Below are positions 57,785 to 64,000 of a stretch of DNA of 64,000 nucleotides, one piece after another. Source of the stretch: Siphonodentalium dalli (lineage: Eukaryota; Mollusca; Scaphopoda; Gadilida; Siphonodentaliidae); the NCBI GenBank assembly GCA_032622095.1, contig CP136066.1, positions 191,446,816 through 191,510,815 on the forward strand, read 5' to 3'. The notes under the pieces were generated by a model. It was not told the origin of the DNA and made no database searches. It was given only the letters and a program-made list of their open reading frames with translations. The translations under genes were made by a program, and so were the position numbers. Every line of letters starts with the position of its first letter. The first letter of the stretch is position 1.

Positions 57785-58125
57785 TCCGCCAGTCATACGC
57801 GGTGGAAGTTCTCATATTATCTGCTGGTCATACGCGGGGGAGGTTCTCATATGAACATATTATCTGCCGGTCATACGCGGGGAGGTTCTCATATGAACAT
57901 ATTATATGCCAGTCATACACGGTGGAGGTTCATATTATCCGCCGGTCATACGCTAGGGAGGTTCTCATAAGAACATATTATCCGCCGGTCATACGCGGTG
58001 GAGGTTCATATTATCCGCCAGTCATATGCGAGGGAGGTTCTCATATTATCCTCCGGTCATACGTGGTGAGGTTCTGATATGAACATATTAACCGCTGGTC
58101 ATACGCGGGTGAAGGTTCATATTAT
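57785..58125 (+). repeat. Minisatellite with 'ggtcatacgcgg' units
   Basis: About nine units of 30 to 50 bases. Each has (c/g)cc(a/g)gtcatacgcg, then ggaggttc(tcat), then (atgaacat)attat. Units differ by loss or gain of the atgaacat block, which gives alternating lengths. Confidence 0.9.
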
Positions 58126-58204
58126 ATATCGGACAAGCCTGCTATAGTATAAGTAGGTACATATCAGGTGCGCATACACTCCGCAAATGGAATAAAGCAT
58201 TTCC

Positions 58205-58558
58205 TTGCGAAACAATGTCAAGTATAAACAAGGTCTTGAATTTGATTTTTGGTACATGTCAGAGCCTGACCAAACGCTTACAATGTATATAGTTTTTAAC
58301 GACAAGCCAGAGTCAATAGTTGACGCCGTGGATGTTTTCAAAAGTTCCCGAGCCACTGTCTTGCTGTTGTCAGTTGTGTCGATGTACGCACAACTACTTT
58401 CTGAGTACAATGTCGATATTTCGGAGCGAGTGATACATGTACGTGTTTCAGTCCGGCATTGGAGGCTGTCGGTACTTCCAGTTCACGATAAATTTTGCTG
58501 GCCATCGATCTTGTTTGTTCATTTAGTAATGCCGTACCAAATGTTCATGTCTGTATAA
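58205..58558 (+). other. Unidentified 117-codon open frame
   Basis: The plus-strand frame includes FWYMSEPDQTLTMYIVFNDK and VVSMYAQLLSEYNVDISERV, with balanced composition, and ends near a possible aataaa at 58557. The opposite strand is also open over 97 codons, so the strand is uncertain. I recognise no family, and no promoter or splice site can be fixed. Confidence 0.25.
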
Positions 58559-58921
58559 TAAACTGTCACATGGCTGTTTCATGTGGAATTATATTTAATA
58601 TTCTGGGTGATCCCATGAATTAACAACAGCTACATCTCTGGTGGAAAGCGTATATATATATAGTTGCATTCATGATATGGGCAATATTATGGTGTGGTTT
58701 AACGACACCTGAGTTCATGCATGTCAGGGATGTGATAGCGGGATGGGTCCAAAACAATGTCGTAGATTTCACTAAAACTGGTATCTCCACGATTATGATC
58801 TGGTTTAATATACTTAAGCGGCATCGCCCATGTTACATCTTTACCCGTGCTACGCCGGGCACATTGCTAGAACCATATAACGTATCCTACCAACATGCAC
58901 CACCTGCTGGATTGTTCAAAT

Positions 58922-59347
58922 TCCCTTCGGCGTTAAAAGAAATCAATTGTGACCCGCCATATCAAATCCAGTCGTAAGTCGGGATTTTTTTTACCCTGTG
59001 CCAATGCATGGTCGACTCGCATATATAAGAGAATGCATTGGCCTAACAATTTTTTACAATTTTAATAATTTTTTCTTGTATTCTTTAACAATTTTATAAT
59101 TTCACCCATACAGAGCCCCAGACAAACATGAGAAGACGACACTCTTCTATATGCTTCTATATATGTGTGGGGCTCCCTGCAGGGTAATGGATGTTTTTTT
59201 TTTTAAATGAAAACAAATTGTTAGGCCAATGCATTCTCTTATATATGCGAGGCGACCTACGGTCGACTCGCATATATAAGAGAATGCATTGGCACAGGGT
59301 AAAAAAAATCCCGACTTACGACTGGATTTGATATGGCGGGTCACATA
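58922..59347. mobile_element. Foldback insertion with nested hairpins
   Basis: About 60-bp terminal arms, 58949-59008 and 59286-59344 ('gtgacccgccatatcaaatc', 'gtaagtcggga' and complements), enclose two hairpins of the 'gccaatgcattctc' family (58999-59042 shortened, 59224-59293 full). The undisturbed site at 56497-56570 shows this segment was gained after the surrounding repeat was copied. No coding sequence. Confidence 0.75.
59224..59293. repeat. Hairpin of the 'gccaatgcattctc' family, copy 4
   Basis: Full-length copy; arms equal those of 33427-33495 apart from the centre (cgacctacggtcg). Confidence 0.9.
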
Positions 59348-59659
59348 TACAACTCGTTTTATTGAAAACAAATACAATGTATGATTATCAACATACAGAT
59401 AAACAGTTTAAGAGACGCATAATCGAGTTCGATAAACCGAAACAAGCAGTATTTAGGTTCTGTTTTGATTGCTCGAAAACCCGAAATTGTACTATACGCT
59501 GAGTCGCTGAATTCAACCAAATGTTGCCATTTCGCAAGTCGACGTTCACAGTAATGTTTTAATTCCATTTGGACATGACTTAGTATATTTGTGGACTTGT
59601 ATATCTGTGTTCTGGATTGTTGCCTCTTTGCATGGCTTTGCATGCTCGATTAGCATAGT

Positions 59660-59995
59660 TAGTGGGGCGGATAGATGACACAATCGTGCATTTTATGGTA
59701 AAAGCACCAAACTTGACACGCATGTACTACATATAAAAATAAGACATTTTTGATATCATGCCAAGCTGGAGAATGCCCATGGTTGCCATGGCAACCGTTT
59801 TGACAACAACTCTTGTTTTTCTCTCAATCCCAACAAGTATGCATCGTTATGACTCAGTTTCTGATCGAAAAACAATGTTTTATGTATCTATTTGTACTGA
59901 AAAGGGATCAGGCTATATATCCATTGACTCATGTGTCCGTTATAGTTGGGTAGAATCAAAATGGCGGATAAAATGGCCGCCATTTGTTTGAAAGT
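59660..59995 (+). repeat. Dispersed repeat, first of two direct copies
   Basis: 'gacacaatcgtgcattttat', 'ggcaaccgttttg' and 'tagaatcaaaatgg' recur in order at 61470-61695 ('gacacaatcgtcaattttat', 'ggcaaccattttgg', 'tagattcaaaatgc'). The 77-codon frame at 59758 is not kept in the second copy, so it is not treated as a gene. Confidence 0.6.
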
Positions 59996-60954
59996 CCCTA
60001 TTATTGGCTGCGTGTATCGACATTTTATTGAGATGTGTGTATATTTTTTATTATAAAATGTACTTTGACAAGAAAATATAAACTGATAAATCACTCTGTA
60101 TATATATAACAATTCTGAGAATTGCAAAACAAAAATTATAGGCCAGAAGATGATGGAGTAGCGTAAATATAATGCAAAAAAAAAAACAATGGGTTGTTTG
60201 TTTTGATTACTATAATTGATGGTTACAATGGCACGAGAAGCATTTCTATGATTTAAAACTATCTGAATGTTGATTATGACAATCTTCCGCGTTAACTTTA
60301 TATCATATCATTTTAGCGAGTGTGTGTGGACAATATTGGTCTGGTACATAACTGCTTGGAAACCGTTGCTATGGAGCTACCCGATTACCTTTGTGCAGCT
60401 ATAATAACACTTACTCACAATTTGACAAGCTGCTAATCATTGTGGTATTATATACGCAACATACAAGTACCGCAAAGTTTACATATTTATGATATTAGCT
60501 ATAATTCTTCAAAATAGAGGTAAGCAAATGTTTTTATTACGAGCGTAGGTGCGAATTATGTGCGACAATGTATGATATGAATTGCTTACATTTACAATAG
60601 CAATATCGTGAGATATATGTAATTCCCTATATAGTTGTTACAAAACTTAAGTATGCTAAAAAAATTGATTCTAATATATTATGAGAATCAATCATGCAAT
60701 AACTCGTGGCATTTCGCCGCTCCAATATAGGATAAAACAGTCGAAGACACTCATTCTGCGATAAGTGGCATTCAAGAATGTGCAATGGATAGTGAAGTAT
60801 GAATAATTCATGACAAATCGCCAGTCAATTCTGCTAGTTGTGTGAACGCACCCTAAAGAGTTGGAAAAACTTGCATACATGTCACTTTTGGCAACACTTA
60901 CAGTAATGCCTTAGGTAATCGACATCCTAACCACAGCAGAATTATGGGTAACTT

Positions 60955-61002
60955 TCAGGATTTAGTCGGAAATAAATATCCATATTTCCGACTAAATCCT
61001 GA
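60955..61002. repeat. 48-bp hairpin
   Basis: caggatttagtcggaaata pairs with tatttccgactaaatcctg, a short perfect stem with a small loop. Confidence 0.9.
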
Positions 61003-61454
61003 AATCCTTCTTATCGATTAGTAGCCTAAAAAAATGGCATTACCATAGCAACAGTATGTGGTTTCTGAGAATTCTGGAAAATGATCATATGTGAATTAGT
61101 TTAGTGACAACGGTGGACTTTTTGGTGGATATGGTTATATAATAATACTTGCATGCATACATTCTCCAAGACGAACCTCCAGCACTGATCTCAAGAATCA
61201 AGGTGACTATGAAAGGTCAAGTGTTTTATCACTTCATGTGCTATTATTTGTCTTTATGGGGAACCTTTCTCAATGTATTGCATCGTATTGATATTCTGTT
61301 ACATTCTGGAGATCATAGCCTTTATTTTGAGACACATATCTTATCCATATGCTGATTATTACTTGTGTGAGAGATTTTACGAAACATGTGACCAGGCCAA
61401 TTGGCGACACTTAAACTTAGAAATTGCTCTTCCCGATAGACAATGGCCACACCA

Positions 61455-61700
61455 TTAGTTGGGTGGAAAGAGGACACAATCGTCAATTTTATGGGGATAA
61501 AATATGATCCGAATAACGTACACCGTTGGCATGGCAACCATTTTGGTGAATCACCTGTTGTTTGTCATACTCTATCCATTATGTATTGCTAATGACCAGA
61601 AACCTCATAAAAATTGTTCGCTGTGCATCTATTTTGATTGGGTCATATACTTGTAAGAACATATAAATTTTATATATGGGTAGATTCAAAATGCTATCCC
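61455..61700 (+). repeat. Dispersed repeat, second direct copy
   Basis: See 59660-59995. The start is shared from about 61455 ('tagttgggtggaaagaggac'). Confidence 0.55.
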
Positions 61701-61704
61701 CAAC

Positions 61705-62520
61705 AGTATGGTAATAGGACGCATGTACGCCAATAAAAATAATAATATATATTTAACAACAGTTGAGCATCGATGTTTTTATTTATTTCCAGATATTGTC
61801 GTAGAACAGGGATCAGTTTAGTTGAAGTGCTTTAAAGTTGTCGCCCTGGGATTACTCAAGTACACAATTTAAAATCCATATCTCAGATAAAACATCCGCT
61901 TTGCGAGAACGACCGAGATGTTGCTATGAAAAATCCGTTTATCAACTATGCATCAAATCGGTCGACGTTTGTTCAAGTTATATATCGCGATAACGACATT
62001 AAGTTTTTTTAAATAGGCAATGGGCCTTTTGTTTCTGTTTGACTGCTTTGAAAAATTCGACTGACTGAACACTGGGAAAGGATAGTTGAACACTATTTCA
62101 GTAGAACACAAACATTATATGTAAGACAGACGTAGAGAGAGAGATAATATAGAGTGAAAGACAAGGTATATAGATGGAGAATGGAGAGAGAGCGCGGGAA
62201 GGGAAAGATGCTTCTTTTATGTTTATATTTTGTCTGATAGATATATAGGGTTATTGTTATTAATTTCGGCGTAATGGTTGCGTGTTCGGTCAATGGATAT
62301 GGATTTTGAATGGTTTAAGTGATTAAGCCTCAAGAGGAATCAGATTGTATTACTTGTTGTGCTTATCAAATAAGCCCATCTGCAGCCATAAACTATTGTA
62401 TTGGTGTTGGGGTCCTTCTTCATAAAATGTTGGTACATGTGTAAGAAACAAGTATATTATAACGGTATATTTTGAAGGGGGTTACTTGTTTGTCCGAAAA
62501 TGTAGCCTCAAGAGTTCCGA
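61705..62520. other. No recognised feature
   Basis: Contains a short GA-rich stretch at about 62132-62200 and no gene or named repeat that I can support. Confidence 0.4.
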
Positions 62521-62526
62521 AATATA

Positions 62527-62913
62527 TCAATGACCTTTTTTTATAAAAACTGAGAGATTCTTGGTAATTCTTCTGTTGTGGTTATTGAATAGTGCTGCTA
62601 ACTTGTTAGCGTTAGGTCTCCGATGATAGTATGGTCCCAGGTATTGTACGCGTATGTCTTGGGGTTCAATACATTTAAGGATTACATGATACTCGTCGCA
62701 TATTTCTGAGTTGCAGAGGGCACATAATCTATCCGAATATGGGGCATTGGTCCACGTGCCATATTCTATTGAGAGTCTATGGTTCCTCGTTCGGAAAATA
62801 AGGATGCTTTGCATGACTCGGTGGTTTGTTATTGATAGGTAACTTTCTCGTTCAAATGAGGTCTTGATAATACGATAAGATGCGAATTTACTGGATGTTT
62901 CTATCGATGACAA
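62527..62913 (-). pseudogene. C-terminal fragment of a retroelement protein (HCCH-type zinc motif)
   Basis: The minus-strand frame of 128 codons reads NHRLSIEYGTWTNAPYSDRL, CALCNSEICDEYHVILKCIE, then YYHRRPNANKLAALFNNHNR and a stop. C-x2-C, D-E-Y-H and C with following RPN-x-x-K-x-x-x-L-F is the usual end of many invertebrate non-LTR polyproteins, where the zinc motif helps bind RNA or DNA. Only this end part is present, with no reverse transcriptase upstream on the minus strand, so it is a 5'-truncated insertion. The frame itself is intact, suggesting modest age. Confidence 0.75.
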
Positions 62914-63194
62914 CTAATTGTGCTTGGCATGCTCATCGATACTCATTATCATGATAGCATTATGTATTCAAGCAAGTGTACTAGTCATCATAATTATAAA
63001 CCTGTGGATATATATACATAATCATAATATTTAATGAACATTGAAGTCACTTCCGACATATATATTAGCTTACCACTAAATCCGTGTTATGTTAATGTTC
63101 TAATTGGACGCTAGGCCATTGGAAATGCATACATGGATGCTCATGCAGTGCCATATTCGTCAAATGTGTTAGCGTTCATGAATAAATCGTTCGG

Positions 63195-64000
63195 ACGTTA
63201 GAACGATCAACCAATTAGTTTGTAAAAGAGGTCAATATTAGCCAGTTTCTTTGCAAAAGACGTAAGCCTACATCCTTCTCGACATTTGAATGCCATTGTG
63301 CGCAAATTTCACCGTTTAATCTTCTAGTCTATTCCAGACAAAGCAATTTTCCAAGTAGATTTGGAGAGCTTCTATGAGTACTATGGCCTTTCCTATAGAA
63401 CGTTAAAGTCAATAGAACGTTGTTTGATAAACCAACGGCTAATTATGGACCCCTCTCCAATTCTGATCTCTCACGATAATCCAGCGACAAAAAGGGCACC
63501 ACTCTCATAAGAGACATATACAACATCACAAAACAACAGGTATGTATTGGACAGTAAACACCCTTTGTGCTTGTCGTGTTTAGTAACTCATTCAACGTTC
63601 TTTTTAATTATTTTAGAGTTTGCGAGTTGTTAGTCTTGGATCTGATGTTAGAATAATGAACCAATTAGTGTGTAAAAGTGGTCAATATCAGCCAGTTTCT
63701 TTGCAAAAGACATAAAGGTTACATCCTTCTAGAAAATTTAATTGTCATTGTGTTTCGCAAATTTAACGGTTTATTGTTCTAGTTTATTCTAAGCAAAGTC
63801 ATTATCAAGGTAGACCTGGAGAGCTTCGATAGGCATTATGGTATTTCCCATAGAAATTTAATTTCAATAGAACGTTGTTTGATAAACTAAAGGCTAATTT
63901 TGGACCACTCTCCAAATCTGACCTTTCACAATAATCGAGCGACAACAAAAGGCCACCAACCTCATATGAGCGATCTACAACATCACAGCAAAACAGGTGT
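63195..64000 (+). repeat. Tandem repeat, period about 450 bp, cut by the window end
   Basis: ccaattagt occurs at 63211 and 63661. Shared text includes 'gccagtttctttgcaaaaga', 'gagcttc(t/g)at' and 'caatagaacgttgtttgata'. In the first unit an open frame of about 57 codons runs from a possible acceptor (tctattccag, 63341) through VDLESFYEYYGLSYRTLKSI and CLINQRL to a stop near 63508. The second unit keeps VDLESF, YGIS and SIERCLIN but has a stop after them. Each unit ends acag|gt. Confidence 0.75.

Noticed and set aside
59359-59643. 94-codon minus-strand frame with scattered cysteines, considered as the lost PAN exon of copy B
   Set aside because: Cysteine spacing does not fit PAN, no signal peptide, and no donor in the needed phase.
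60489-60520. Short start MILAIILQNR followed by a gtaagc donor
   Set aside because: Too short to support a gene without any downstream exon.

Overview
This is a eukaryotic nuclear window, most likely from a marine invertebrate. A mollusc or another lophotrochozoan is my best guess, by inference only. Supporting signs are the AT-rich base composition, split genes with GT-AG introns of 1 to 8 kb, decayed CR1/Jockey-like and L2-like non-LTR retrotransposons (one with a 2A-like NPGP motif), tRNA-derived SINE pieces, and many palindromic MITE-like repeats. No bacterial operon, ribosomal RNA gene, intact tRNA gene or CRISPR array was seen. Nearly all ORFs here are short and come from repeats or intron sequence.

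The host genes I can support are two head-to-tail copies, both on the minus strand, of one modular secreted-lectin gene. Copy A has a signal peptide plus PAN/apple-like exon (34793-34497), an EGF-like exon (32788-32686), a threonine-rich mucin-like exon (25260-25063) and the first half of a C-type lectin domain (17452-17267). Its last exon was not found. Copy B has the EGF-like exon (53279-53174), a much longer mucin-like exon (52125-51514), and both halves of the C-type lectin domain (46815-46621 and 45386-45172, ending in a stop). Its first exon was not found. Splice sites and reading-frame phases agree at every junction visible in both copies, and intron sequence beside the EGF-like exon is also shared, so the copies arose by segmental duplication. 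The mucin exon differs threefold in length between them (66 and 204 codons). The likely product is a secreted or surface PAN-EGF-mucin-lectin protein of the kind used in invertebrate recognition or mucus; that role is inference.

Layout. 1-5.9 kb: repeats, no gene. 5.98-9.67 kb: decayed CR1/Jockey-type retrotransposon, plus strand. 9.7-17.2 kb: repeats, including one copy of a 1.07-kb hairpin-ended element. 17.2-34.8 kb: copy A, with introns holding an L2-like retrotransposon (20.4-22.3 kb), a TIR element with G/C runs, a GC-rich palindrome, a second 1.07-kb hairpin-ended element whose pre-insertion site is visible nearby, and a ~391-bp tandem satellite. 34.8-45.1 kb: intergenic, with a large inverted repeat whose arms lie about 4 kb apart. 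45.2-53.3 kb: copy B, with a decayed retrotransposon gag gene in intron 3. 53.4-64 kb: hairpins, tandem repeats, a retrotransposon tail and a ~450-bp tandem repeat running off the end.

All calls come from reading the sequence by eye. Exon borders rest on reading frame, splice consensus and agreement between the copies, not on transcripts.
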